Source of the DNA: Cryptomeria japonica
Lineage: Eukaryota; Streptophyta; Pinopsida; Cupressales; Cupressaceae
Direction of reading: 5' to 3'
Assembly (NCBI RefSeq): GCF_030272615.1
Contig: NC_081406.1
Coordinates: 235,207,922-235,271,921, forward strand
DNA length: 64,000 nt
In this document: positions 49,490 to 61,499 of the stretch, in pieces
Numbering within the stretch: position 1 is the stretch's first letter
How the letters are laid out: each line of letters opens with the position of its first letter
Notes under the pieces: model-generated
Seen by the model: the letters and a program-made list of their open reading frames with translations, nothing else
What the model was told of the DNA's origin: nothing
Database searches by the model: none
Position numbers and translations under genes: made by a program

Positions 49490-52480
49490 GCTAGCTGCTC
49501 CTTATTGGAACATGTTTTAGTACAACCTCCTTATTGTGAACTTTCTCTCTCAATAAGTGATATTTAAGCTCAATGTTCTTATTTCTAGCATGTAATACCG
49601 GATTCTTGGAAATATTTATTTCACTTGTGTTATCACAAAATGTATTCACCAGTTCAGATACAGGTACTTTGAAACCTTCCAATACATGCTTCATCCAAAT
49701 TACTTGAGTGTATTTCATAAATGTTGCCACATATTCTGCTTCAACTATTGATTGGGAAATATAGCTCTACTTCTTACTTGTCCATGATACTAATCTTCCA
49801 CTGAGAAAGAACACTCCATCGGTTGTGCTTTTTCGGTCGTCCACATTACCTGCCCAATCGGCATTGGTATATACCTTGAGATTATAGTCACCATTATATG
49901 GATACCACAATCCATAATCAACTATTCCTTTTAGATATCTAAGAATCCTTTTGAAAGCTACCAAGTGGGATTCTCTTGGACATTTCTAAAAATGAGCTAC
50001 TATGCCTACTGCATGAGCAATATCTAGTCTATTATGCACCACATAGTGCAGTTTACCGATCATTGACTGGTACTCCTTTTCATTCACCAGTGTTGAATCA
50101 TCTTCCTTAGTCAGTTTACAGCCAGTCACCATCGATGTACCAACCGGTTTGCTTTCCCCCATGCCAAAATTTTTCAATACCTCTTTGACATACTTGGATC
50201 AGGTAATAAAAATATCGTCTTTCATTTGCTGAATTTGTAAACCAATGAAGAACTTTATTTCTCCTATCAAAGACATCTCAAACTCTTTCTTCATTTCATC
50301 TACAAATGCATGACTCATTTTATCATCTCCTCCAAAGATTATGTCATCCACAAACACTTCATAGATTAGAATCTGATCACCTTCTGATTTCAAGTAGATG
50401 TTGTTATCTTCACTTGTTCTCTGAAATCCAATCTTCACAAGATGAGAGTGTAGTCTTTCATACCATGCCCTAGGTGCCTGTTTCAATCCATACAGGGCTT
50501 TGTGTAACCTACACACCATGTCACTATCTTCTAATAAGGCAAACCCTTTTGGTTGCTCTATATACACTTCCTCTTGTAGGATTCCATTCAGAAAAGCGAA
50601 CTTCACATCCATCTGATAAACCTTAAATCCCTTAAATGTTGCAAATGCAAGTAGCATTCAAACACCTTCTATTCTAGCCACAAGAGAAAAGGTTTCTCCA
50701 TAGTCTTCTCCCTCCTCCTGAGCATATCCCTTGCATACAAGGCTAGCCTTGTTTCTGACAATTGTGCCTTCTTCATTTAGCTTATTCCTAAAGACCCATT
50801 TGGTACCTATGACATTTTTATGTTCTAGTCTGGGCACCAAAGACCATGTCGCATTCTTTTCTATCTGGTCTAGCTCCTCTTCCATTGCTTTAATCCAGTC
50901 TTCATCTATAAGAGCTTCTCTTGAAGTCTTGGGTTCAAATTTAGAAATCATGCAAGAGTTCTCCTTCACTTTTCTTCTTGTGAGTATCCCTGCATCTTTA
51001 TCTCCTATGATTTGCTTTGGATAATGATGTAGCTTCACATATCTAGGAATTATTCTAGCTTGATCTACTAGCTTTTCTTCTTCTCCTTCACTTACTTCTT
51101 CTTCTTCTCTCACTATAGCTTCTACCGGTATAGGAACACTGAGATCTTTACAAGTTTCTTTCTTAACAGGTTCCCAGAAGGCTATACTCGGTTCATCTTC
51201 CACTTCTTCGCTGCATGTTTCCTCAGGTTCCTCAAGGGATTCATCAACCCTAATGTTGATACTTTCAACAATTTTATGAGTTCTATTGTTGTAGGACTTG
51301 AGATCTTTTCTCTTAGTGGAATATCCCAGAAATATTCCTTCATTATATTTTGCATCAAATTTGTTCAAATTCTCACTTCTCTTGATATATAGCACTTACT
51401 ACCAAACACTTTAAATTAACTCACAGTGGGATTTTTCCTGGTCCAATACTCATAAGGGGTTTTATCTTTGCCTTTCTTAATGAGTACCTAGTTCATAGTA
51501 TAGACTGCAGTGCTCACCACTTCTCTCCAAAAAGTGTGAGCAAGCTTTCCTTGGATTAGCATTGTTCTAGCCGCTTCAACTATAGTCCTGTTATTTCTTT
51601 TTGCTATGCCATTCTATTGTGGTGTCCTTGGGGTAGACAACTATCTTTTGATACCATTATCTTCATAGTACTTATTGAATTCATCAGAAGTGAATTCTCC
51701 TCCTTGATCAGTTCTCAGGCATTTTATCTTTTTACCACTTTCTTTCTCTACTAATGCCCTGAAAGATTTGAATTTTCCAAATGCTTCAGACTTGTCTTTC
51801 AAGAATGTGACCCACATCATTCTTGAGCAGTCATCAGTAAGAATCATAAAATACCTATCTCCCTGAATACTACTAGTTTTCATAGGACCACACAAATCAG
51901 TATGCACAAGATCAAGTAAGTTTTCTACTGAGAAATACGTACCTTTAAACGTTGAGGAAGACATCTTCCCAAGTTGACATTCTCTGCACAAAGAATTCTC
52001 AGGTTTGTTCAGGAAAGGTAATCCTCTTACCACCTTGATCTTACTAGCTTTAAAAATGTTGTCAAAGTTCATATGATAGAGTCTCCTATGCCATATCCAA
52101 TTATCATCAAACTTAGCCATTAGACACCAACTTATCTTGGCATTCAACTGAAATAGGTTACCTCTGGTCTTCTTACCGGTGGCAATAAGTTCACCACTCT
52201 TCCCAATTATACTGCAGACTCTGCCTTTGAATTCCAAAACTAGTCCTTTGTCATTCAACTGAGCAACACTCAACGGGTTATGCTTAAGACCTTCTACCCA
52301 GTAGACATCATCTACACTGCTCTTTCCATTCAATGAGATGGATCCTTCACCTTTCACCAAGCATGGTGCATCGTTGCCAAATCTAACAACACCTCCATCA
52401 TATTCATCCAGAGACAAAAACTTTCTCCAGTCACCAGTCATGTGATGAGAACAACCACTATCAATTATCCACTCATTAGA
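49490..52480 (-). pseudogene. Copia 2 pol region
   Basis: Protease IDSGCSHHMTGD lies at about 52470-52430, integrase at about 52150-51500, reverse transcriptase at about 50960-50200 ([20 protein letters not shown]) and RNase H at about 49960-49500 (YTNADWAGNVDDRKS). Broken at several points. Confidence 0.9.
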
Positions 52481-53530
52481 GTTGTCAATGTGAGAGACAA
52501 GAGATTTCTTGTCAAACACTTCTTCCTTTACTGCTACAAACACTATGTCTTCATTTTCTTCATCTTCTGATTCTTCATTAGTGACACCTTCATCCACAAC
52601 AACTAGACAATTTCTTCTTTTTCCTCCTTTATACTTTCTGAACATCTTCAGTTTATCCTTATTGTCATTGTTAGGACAATTAACAGCTATATGTCCTATC
52701 TTGTTGCATGAAAAACATTTCAAAGGAATTTTACCTCTATTTTTTCGAGTTCCCTTCGTAAGTCTTTTAGCAAGAAGAGCTTCAAACTCCATTAGAATAT
52801 CTTCATCATCCATATCTCTGCATTGTCTGGACTCATAACTGGTACTAGTTTCTTTTCCTTTTTTGGATGGTACAGTAGATGCTTTAAAGGCTAACTCAGT
52901 CTTGTGAACACTGCCATCATAGCTATTCAACTCATATGCAGTTAACTTTGCAATGATAGAATCTAAGGATACCTTGGTTTTATCAATAGACCTTAGTTCC
53001 TGGATACCAACATCTCTGATTGCATAGATTGGTAACAATGATCTAAGGACTTTACTAACAATAGTGGTATCATCAATAGTTCAACCAATGCTTTTGATAT
53101 CACCAACCACAGTCTTAATCCTAATGCCATATTGTTGAATGGTCTCACCTTCAACCATCCTCATATCCTCAAATTTACCTATAAGGCTCTCTTCCTTAGC
53201 TTTCTTTACATGCTTATCACCACCATAGATGTTTTCCAGTGCATCCTATACATCCTTAGGTGTGTCCTTGTCTTGTACATCAATAAACTCAATATTTGAC
53301 AGATTGTCGATAAGGGCTTCCATGACTTGCCCATTTTCCTGGATTTCTCTCTTCTGATCATCATTTAGAGTGCCAATGGGAGTGACATAGGCATTCTCAA
53401 CATATCTCCAGTGTTGAGCACCCATACTCTTGATGTAAATATTCATTCTGTCCTTCCATATCTTAAAGTTATCTCTATTGGACTTAGGACCTTCCCTCTT
53501 CATCATTGCAGCAAGATCTTTTGCCTCAAG
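52481..53530 (-). pseudogene. Copia 2 gag region
   Basis: Zinc knuckle CFSCNKIGHIAVNC at about 52721-52680; the N-terminal part (FKIWKDRMNIYIKSMG) at about 53480-53430 is the usual Copia gag start. Broken. Confidence 0.85.
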
Positions 53531-53577
53531 TGGTTAAGCTTATACCATCGAGGACCTAGAGGTGCTTTGATACCAAT

Positions 53578-55022
53578 TGATGAATAATGATGAACAAAAG
53601 ATACCCCAACCGGTACTGAGAGGGGGGGGGGGGGGGGGTGAATCATTACAAGCAAAAACAATCTCAACAACTTATCAGATTAAAGCAATACCAATTGGTT
53701 GTCACCACTATTGAACTTAACCATGGCAATACCAACTACAGTAAGACATCAGATACCATAAACTGATAAGTCTGAACACTTTAAATACAATCAATACTTG
53801 ATATCAACTTCACCCATAAACATATGCATGTGGTATACTAGCAATACCATAACCTATTAACTCTGCATGCATAATCTTTCAACCAAATACTTCATAAACA
53901 TCACATGAAAAATGCATAACACATAACACACACATTTTCACATGGAAACCCAAATGGGAAAAACCACGGTGGGGATGAATACCCACAAGCTTGTTTTTGA
54001 ACTCTTTTGAAGCTCGCCCTGTTACGAGCCTAGTCTAGTTAAAGACTTTACAATAAGTTTCTTCTAGGAACCGATCCTATTAGAGAACACCTAGTTAAGG
54101 GATGGCTATATACATTTTTAAAGGTTGAAACCCTATTAGAGGTTAGCTCACTAGAGGATTTGAAGAACTCAATGATCTTGAGTCACCTAATTACAGGTTT
54201 TACAATAAGCTTGTTAAACCTACCCAGTAAATGGATTTTCCAACTGTTGAAATGATTAGAAGACAACAGGTAAAACTTCTGATCTAATAACAACTCTACA
54301 TGCCAAGGAAAATCCTTTTCATTTCCTCTACTCTACAATCACACTCTATAGTTTTCCTCTTACTGGTTGAGCAAGTATCCCATCACTCGGATACACACAC
54401 AAATTTTTCCAACAACTTTACAATAATAAACATCATTGACCTTATAGACAACACTTAGGTAGGTAGCATAAACCCTTAACCCTAAGTATCTTAGGTTTAC
54501 AACACAGGAGGTCCATTCCTAACCGTCCAAACATATTGCATAGAGTATTACAATTTCAAATAGATCACAAGACAATGTGCATCGTTCATTCATCATCGCA
54601 CATGGGAGTCAATAACCCATCACGCTTTCTTCTCATACCACTAAGAAGAATGATCATTCTTGAGGTAGACTTCAAACACAATCGATCTTTTCATGGAAGA
54701 TCCTCAAGGAAATCCTTCACGGGCACAAGGCAGACATGGCACCTCGATTTCATTCACATCTCTTAGCTAACTCATCATAGAGTATCACCGGTTGCATCAC
54801 ACAAGTTGGATCCCCAAACCGATAACCATAGAGCTGAGACTACCAATCGGTAGTCACACTTAGTGAAACCCTGACACCGGTTCACTACATCTCCTCATGC
54901 CTCTTCATACCAGTTCACCAAATTCTTTCAATCTACATACCGGTTCACTTACACTTATTGACATCAATGACAACATACATTATCATCATATCAACATGTC
55001 GGTTCATCATATGGTACCGACA
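53578..55022 (-). repeat. 5' LTR of Copia 2
   Basis: Pairs with 47695-49144. It carries an unusually long pure G run on the plus strand (C run on the minus strand, about 53622-53638) just before its 3' end. The outer end reads TGTCGGTACC on the minus strand and is slightly altered relative to the other LTR. Confidence 0.88.
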
Positions 55023-55212
55023 ATGCAAGAATCAGAGCTCCCTAGCTCAAGATATGAGAGATTGAAGGAAAAGTGCATAAATTAGGGTTTATAACTTAAA
55101 ATCATAAATATGAAAAAGTGCGTACCTCATAAATATGAAAGTGACACCTTCATTTATCACCTTTTGACTTTTCGGCACTATTCACTATAGAGGAGCCCAC
55201 CTATTAGCCACC

Positions 55213-57260
55213 ATGCCTCGACACCAACCTGAGAGACCTACGCAAATGGAGACCCTGCATCAGTCCATACTCACTAGTGGACAACTTGATGAGGTGAGTT
55301 GACCTTCCATTGAATCCTTTTGACTTTTTTCATGCTTTCGTTGATTTCAATATTTTAATAATGTCATCACCAAAACTGGGTCTGTGCCCCCTATTTGGGC
55401 ACCTAAGGGTCCTAGGGCGCATTCGTCCCAATGGGGCACCCTAGTCCTTCTAGGGTGCCCTGGTCCTAGTAGAACACCATGGTCCAAGTAGGATGCCCTG
55501 GTCCCTATTTGGGGTGACCAATAGTGACACGGGATCAGGCGATTAAATGTTAAAATAGATGGAATGAAATTCTTTGATTACATAATGATGATGATGATTG
55601 ATTATTGATGATAGAATGTTTTGCTTCTGTAGACACTATCGTATATCCATGAGCATACTGTCAAGCTCACCTTCTAAAGCCTTCAGGAGTAGATCTTGAG
55701 GCTAACATCGAGGGAGAGGGACTTGATATGCATGGTGGGCTTGTGGTATAAGATGACTATGTCAGCCATAAGATTCCATTTTGCGATGCTTATGGCATTG
55801 ATGGAGAGGTGGAATGCAAACACCTCAACATTTCTGTTGCCTATGGGAGAGATGACAGTCACCCTCAAGGATGTATACTACATCTTGTGCCTTCACATCG
55901 GGGGGATACCATGAGGATTATAAGGTATATTATATGGGGAGAGTGATGCTTAGTGAGATGAGAGGTCGTATCATGGTCAACTGGCTCCTACACCCGACCG
56001 ATGAGGTCCCATTACTAAGCTGAATGATGATAGCTACCATTGCACTGGTTGTGTGCCCTAATGGGCGCGACACACACATGCATAGAGGCCTCGTGTACAC
56101 TATCTGAGTGAAGAAGAGACACATGAGAATATACTCTTGGGGTCAGAGCATGCTTGCACATCTCTATCACGACCTTGGCAAGTATGTATTTGGACATGGA
56201 TGCATACTGATGACATGTACACTACTACAGGTGTGGATTTTTTAGCACATCAATTGTACTAAGCCCACAAGAGTCTCTATAGACTTAGTCCCAAAGCAGC
56301 CTAGGGTATTTGTTTATCCACTTACCTATGAGTGGCAATTTGGTGATCTCCTGCATTGGACATTGAGCTTATATAGATTGACAGCATGTGGAGTCATATG
56401 GAGACCCTATCCTAGGATGTACACGTGGGTAGGGATACATAGACATATGTTCTCCATGTAGAGGAACAGTCTACTAGAGGGACGGTACAACCACATAGTC
56501 ATTCCCTTCTATTTCTACCAAGTTTGATGGTAGTTTGGGTTCCAGTAGTGTTTTCCTATTGATGTCCTTATGTACATCCATCATTCTCATGTGATTCTGA
56601 GGCTCGAAGCCAATCCTAGGCCCACTAGTGATGAGATAGATATCATAGATTCAGACATGTCATATCAAGATGTTGCGATAGACTATAGAGACGATGTGCA
56701 AGCACACTAATGGTTCACCATATGGTGGGGGAGGACATATCCTGGAGCCATCATCCTAGCAAACTTCCCTATAGAGAACCCCTGACCATGGAGACAGATG
56801 GGCGACAAAGGAGGACCCAATACATTTGACGAGTACTCAGATGATCAGACAAATGATACAGGAGAGCAGGAGGCAGGTGGAGATGGAGATGATCCTAATG
56901 TTGAAGAGGGAGATCAAGATGCAGACGATGAGGAGGATGAAGAGGAGGATGAATCAGATGCAGTTCCTCATCACACCAGGGATGATACCATAGGACTAGA
57001 TCTACCTAGAATCACATTGCGGGCAAAGAAGGACCCTATAAGGGGTCCTAATTCTAGTCCCCATCAGCCCATACCCATTGTACAAAGACAATATGAGTGT
57101 GTAGAGCCTAGCGGGTCCTATTCTTAGGTGGTCTTTGTCCATGATCCCTACTAGGGAGAGGGAGATCTAGGTAAAGTGTTTAATTTATGTATCTTATTAG
57201 TTTTATATTTGATGATATAAAATGTTACTGATGAAAATCTTCTCCCTTCTCCCTGCAGCT
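55213..57260 (+). pseudogene. Captured plant mobile domain (PMD) gene, antisense inside the Gypsy element
   Basis: The plus strand, opposite to the Gypsy genes, shows exon 1 (ATG at 55213, to 55293), a donor GAG|GTGAGT and an acceptor TTCTGTAG before 55633. A long exon then has LICMVGLWYKMTMSAIRFHF, ERWNANTSTFLLPMGEMTV and LKDVYYILCLHIGG, which match the plant mobile domain. Farther on are YPLTYEWQFGDLLHWTLS and an acidic tail (EEGDQDADDEEDEEEDESD, about 56880-56960). A further intron-like stretch (GTAAAG ... CTGCAG, about 57171-57258) precedes more exon-like sequence. PMD proteins include the Arabidopsis nuclear proteins MAIN and MAIL1, and the domain is also known from transposons. This copy carries several breaks and is not expected to work. 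Confidence 0.75.
55387..55515. repeat. GC-rich 20-bp repeats in the first intron of the PMD gene
   Basis: About five units related to GGGTGCCCTGGTCCTAGTA. They resemble the GGACCAAGGCACCACGCC repeats of the same element's LTR (46035-46238). Confidence 0.55.
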
Positions 57261-57299
57261 ACTGTCCAGGAGTGACACTCTCTCATTCAGAATGCAGTG

Positions 57300-58130
57300 A
57301 TAGACCTCATCATGACCGCACACATTCCCATTTCTTCATAGATAATGTATAGATCACAGAGGAGTGTAAGATGCCATGAGGATCTATTCACACCTCTTCG
57401 AATGGAGATGGGGGTCCTATGAGAGAGATTATAGTGAACATAGCATGATCTAGTAGTATCACAGATAGAGGCAGCCACATATCATGGGATTATGATGGAG
57501 AGGGACCATAGGAGCTCCTCATAGAGTCACTTGTGGCCTGTATCATGATACACACCCATGGACCCACCTCCACGGCTAGATTAGGATGGGACATCTAGTC
57601 ACCACCCTCTAGCTACTAGTCCCAAGGATAGGAGATGATCTTACTAGGATATGATGTATATGTATTGATTCATGCTCATCAAACATGTTATTTTAATACT
57701 TAAACAATGTATGCATTGCTTTAGATCAAAAGTAACACATTTGGTGGTGAACATGTATGTCTAACTTAATTTTTATGTGATTGATTTCTCAATGCTTCAT
57801 GATTAACTTGATACATGTGTGATTTAATTAAATAACTAAGTATTTAATTAAATGCTACTTTGTTGATGTAGAAGAGAAATATGTTAAGCTTAAGAACTAT
57901 ATGACTAATATGATGTAATTAACTCCAATTAAACATGAAATGATATAATCCAACTTAACACAAAGGAAATTTTATAATATGCTAGCACATAAAAAATGTA
58001 AATATTTTACAATTTACATAAATGAATCCAAGATAAACAATAAAGTAAATAGTCATGCTTGTCAAGAATAAAGTAATGTAGACTAAACAATATAACATCA
58101 TTCAATAGAACATACTTTAATGAAGATATG
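57300..58130. other. Spacer between PMD gene and pol, nothing recognised
   Basis: Up to about 57650 may be the decayed last exon of the PMD gene. 57650-58130 is AT-rich and without features. Confidence 0.4.
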
Positions 58131-59190
58131 CTAACATATTATCCAATTTAGAAGAAAGAAAAGGTACAAAGAGAGAGAAGATAAACTAGAAAGAGAGAAA
58201 GAGGGAGAGAAAGAAAGAGAAAGAGGTTGTGCATGGTATCTACTAAGGTGCATAGAATTTATAGGTTCCTTTAGATGTGTACCTTTCACATCTACTATCC
58301 TATAAGCACCTGATCCATAGCCCTCAACAACAATGTATGGTCCAAGCCAATTAGGGCCGAATTTCCCTTTCTCCCTCGATAAAGCATTCATGTTATACTG
58401 ATTCTCATAAAGCACTAGATCAACTACCGAGAAGGAACATTGAATAACTCTATCATTATAGCTCCTTTGAAAAATTTTATGATATGCGTGAATATGCTCA
58501 AGAGCATTTATACGTCGTTCATCAAGCATTTCAATTTGTTCAAGTCCTTGTTCTTGATAAGAATAATCATCCATTATACACCTAAGAGAAACTCTCAAAG
58601 AAGGAATTTCTAACTCCAAAGACATAATGGCATCAACATCATAAACAAGAATATAAGGAGTACAACCCATAGCAACACGTACACTTGTCGGATAGGCCCA
58701 AAGAGCTTAGGTTAATTGAGTATGCCAATCCTTACCATGCTTGTTTACTATCTTTCAAAGAATTTGTTCAATTATCCTATTTGAAGACTCAACTTGACCA
58801 TTTTATTGAGAGTAATAAGGTGTAGAAAATTTATGTTGAATATTATATTTCTCAAGAAAATTCTTCACATCCTTATTTTTAAATAGCATTCCATTATTTG
58901 AAACTAAGGTGGAAGGTATTCCAAATTAGGAAGACAAATTACTTTAGCGGTATTGGATTGAAGAGGAACAACTTCCACCCAATTCATAAAGTAATCAGTT
59001 TTTGTTATGATGAGGGTATGTCCTTGAGATGAAGGAGGAGATATTTTACCAACAAGATCCAAACCACATGCAGAAAAGGGCCAAGATGCTACTTGAGATT
59101 GAAGTTCTTGGGCAGGGGCATGGATCAAATTTCTATGTTGCTGACACTGATGACATTTCTTAGCAAATGCAAAGGAATCCATTTCCATGG
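58131..59190 (-). pseudogene. Tat-type Gypsy integrase region
   Basis: From right to left: zinc-binding end CHQCQQHRNLIH, core start WPFSACGLDLVGKI with HTLIITKTDYFMNWVE, then the C-terminal part GCTPYILVYDVDA, LEIPSLRVSL and KFGPNWLGPYIVVEGYGSGAYRI. The GP-Y/F-type C-terminal end is typical of Tat/Ogre-like elements. Broken. Confidence 0.85.
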
Positions 59191-59613
59191 TTTGCTAATC
59201 ATATCCCATTCAGAGAAACCTATAAACTAAGGATCTACCCCCAAAATCCCCCCACAAGCACATTAATGTGCTTCCTTAAGGACAATAGGAATTTTGGTTT
59301 TGTTGAGACAATGGAGGAGAAGACAATTATAACCCCTCTTATAAAGAACATTAGAAAGGATAATGTATCTAGACGCCAACTTGTGAATCCTAGCCCTAGT
59401 ATTCTTTTTCAAAGAGTCGGGAAAGGTACCATCATTCAAATATCTCATGATATGCGAGTACCATCATTAGAATCTATTATGCAACAATATGCATCAGTGG
59501 GATTATCAACAATAGCTGGGGTAGTGAGGTTGTGAATAGTTAATTTAAGATCTACCAGGGGATCCTGTAAAGATATAAGAGAGGCTACACATGCCATTGC
59601 ATCAACTTGTCGA

Positions 59614-61200
59614 TTACCTTTTTGAGGAAAAATCTCCATGGTATAAGATCCAATTTTTTTGTAACAAGGATACAACTATGTCTCTATATTGTGATAATCT
59701 ATCTTGCTTAGCTTGATAAATGCTTGTCACTTGTCTTATGATTAGTTGAGAATCTCCATAGATATGTAGATGTTTTATATGTAATGCTAAGGTTGCTTTA
59801 ATTCCCGCTATAAGAGCCTCATATTCAGCAATATTGTTGGTACACAAGAAATTGAGACGATATGATAGAGGGATAGGCTTCTTTCTAGGAGAAATTAAGA
59901 CCACCCCTGCCCCTGATCCTGTATGACATCTAGAGCCATCAAAGTATAATTCCCAAGACTCATCAATCTCAATAGAGAAAATATACTCATCAAGAAAGGA
60001 CTCCAGATTAGGTAGGGAAAAGGGTGAAGATGCCTCAAATAAGTGGTCATTCAACACTTGACCCTTTATTGCCTTTTGTGAGACAAACTTAAGGTCAAAC
60101 TCAGACAACATCAAAATCCACTTAGCTAAGTGTCCGAAGAGGTCACTTTTAGAAATAAGGATGCTTGAGAGGGTCAAACTTAATGATAACATGGACTTCA
60201 ACATTCAAAAGGTAATGCCTTAACTTTTAGGTTTCAAAGACCAAAGCCAGGAACCGCCTTTCTATTGTAGAATATCAAACTTTGTAATTGAGTAGAGTGC
60301 AGCTTATATAATAAACCAGACATTCTCTACAATCTGTATCACATTGTGCCAATAAAATTGCAAGACCATGAAGCAAAGCAACTGGTATAACAGAAAAGGC
60401 TTGGTAGGATCAAAAGGTCAAAGAATAGGAGGATTGATCAAATAGGATTTGAGGTCTTCAAATGCTTGATGACAATCCTCATTCTATTGGAAAATGGTAT
60501 TCTTTTTAAGCAATTGATTAAAAGGAAAGGTATGATCAGCAAGTTGAGAAACAAACCTACGAATAGCTTGGATCTTTCCCTACAAAATTTTTAGTTTGGA
60601 GACATTCTTAGGAGGTGGCATGTTGACAATAGCATCTATTTTCTTTGTATCCACCTCAATGCCATGATGTGAAACTATGAACCCTAATAGTTTTCCACTA
60701 TCCACACCAAACACATACTTTTAGGGATTCAAGCACATGTTATACTTACGAATTCTCTCAAAGATTTGGTGAAGGATCTTAACATGATCTACACAAAGAA
60801 CAAATTTAGCTAAGATACCATCAACGTAATCTTTGAAAGTCTTATGCATATAGTCATGGAAAATGAGAGTCATAGCACGCTAATAGGTTGCACCTACATT
60901 TTCAATCTAAAAGGCATCATAACCCAACAAAACATTCCCCAAGGGGTGGTGAAAGTAGTTTTGTATTTATCTTGAGGATTAATGAAGATTTGATTATATC
61001 TAGAGAAACGATCCATGAAGGATAAGAGGGTATGACCTACTACAGAATCCACTATAATATCGATATTCGGGAGAGGAAAGTCATCTTTTAAAGAGTCTTT
61101 GTTTAGATCATGAAAGTCCATACACATCCTATTTTATTATCAGGCTTAGCCATAGCCACAATTTTTGAAATCCATGGAGAATATTCGATAGGATGGATTA
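59614..61200 (-). pseudogene. Tat-type Gypsy reverse transcriptase and two RNase H regions
   Basis: Reverse transcriptase: DFHDLNKDSLKDDFPLPNID, SFMDRFSRYNQI and FTTPWGMFCWVMMPF at about 61130-60900. The usual RNase H ends with WILMLSEFDLKFVSQKAIKG at about 60115-60055. A second, archaeal-type RNase H follows (ELYFDGSRCHTGSGAGVVLI, NNIAEYEALIAGI, HIYGDSQLII) at about 59970-59700. The dual RNase H is diagnostic of Tat. Broken. Confidence 0.87.
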
Positions 61201-61499
61201 ATCCAGCATTTAACAATTTTTCAATCTTAGCTTTAACAAGTAATACCACTTTAGGGTGAATATTTTGAATCTTTTGCTTCATAGGTTTAGCATAAGGAAT
61301 TAAGACAATGTTATGACAATATTAGGATCTATGATAGGCATATCAGAGTATATCCAAGCAAAGATTTGAGGAAATTCAAGGAATAACTCATAATATTATT
61401 TTTTCTCTTCTTCGTCAAGACTTCTCCCTATCTTAATGATTTTATCTTCAACATAAGGATCTATCCTGATATCAATAGTGTCACTTATTAGGAGATTTA

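Larger units (their letters stand above)
47695..55022 (-). mobile_element. Copia LTR retrotransposon with both LTRs, broken (Copia 2)
   Basis: A minus-strand fossil Copia element of 7.3 kb nested in the Tat-type Gypsy. LTRs are at 47695-49144 and 53578-55022. A primer-binding-like ATTGGTATCAAAGCACC lies just inside the 5' LTR, and a purine tract precedes the 3' LTR (49145-49158). Gag, protease, integrase, reverse transcriptase and RNase H follow in Copia order. The first 280 bp of the LTRs differ at about 9% of sites by eye, so it is older than Copia 1. It is almost full length but broken, with several interruptions. The target duplication is unclear (CCAAG at left, GCAAG near the right end). 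Confidence 0.92.

Noticed and set aside
54536-54766. Plus-strand frame at the right LTR of Copia 2
   Set aside because: Lies wholly inside the LTR, antisense to the element; no domain.
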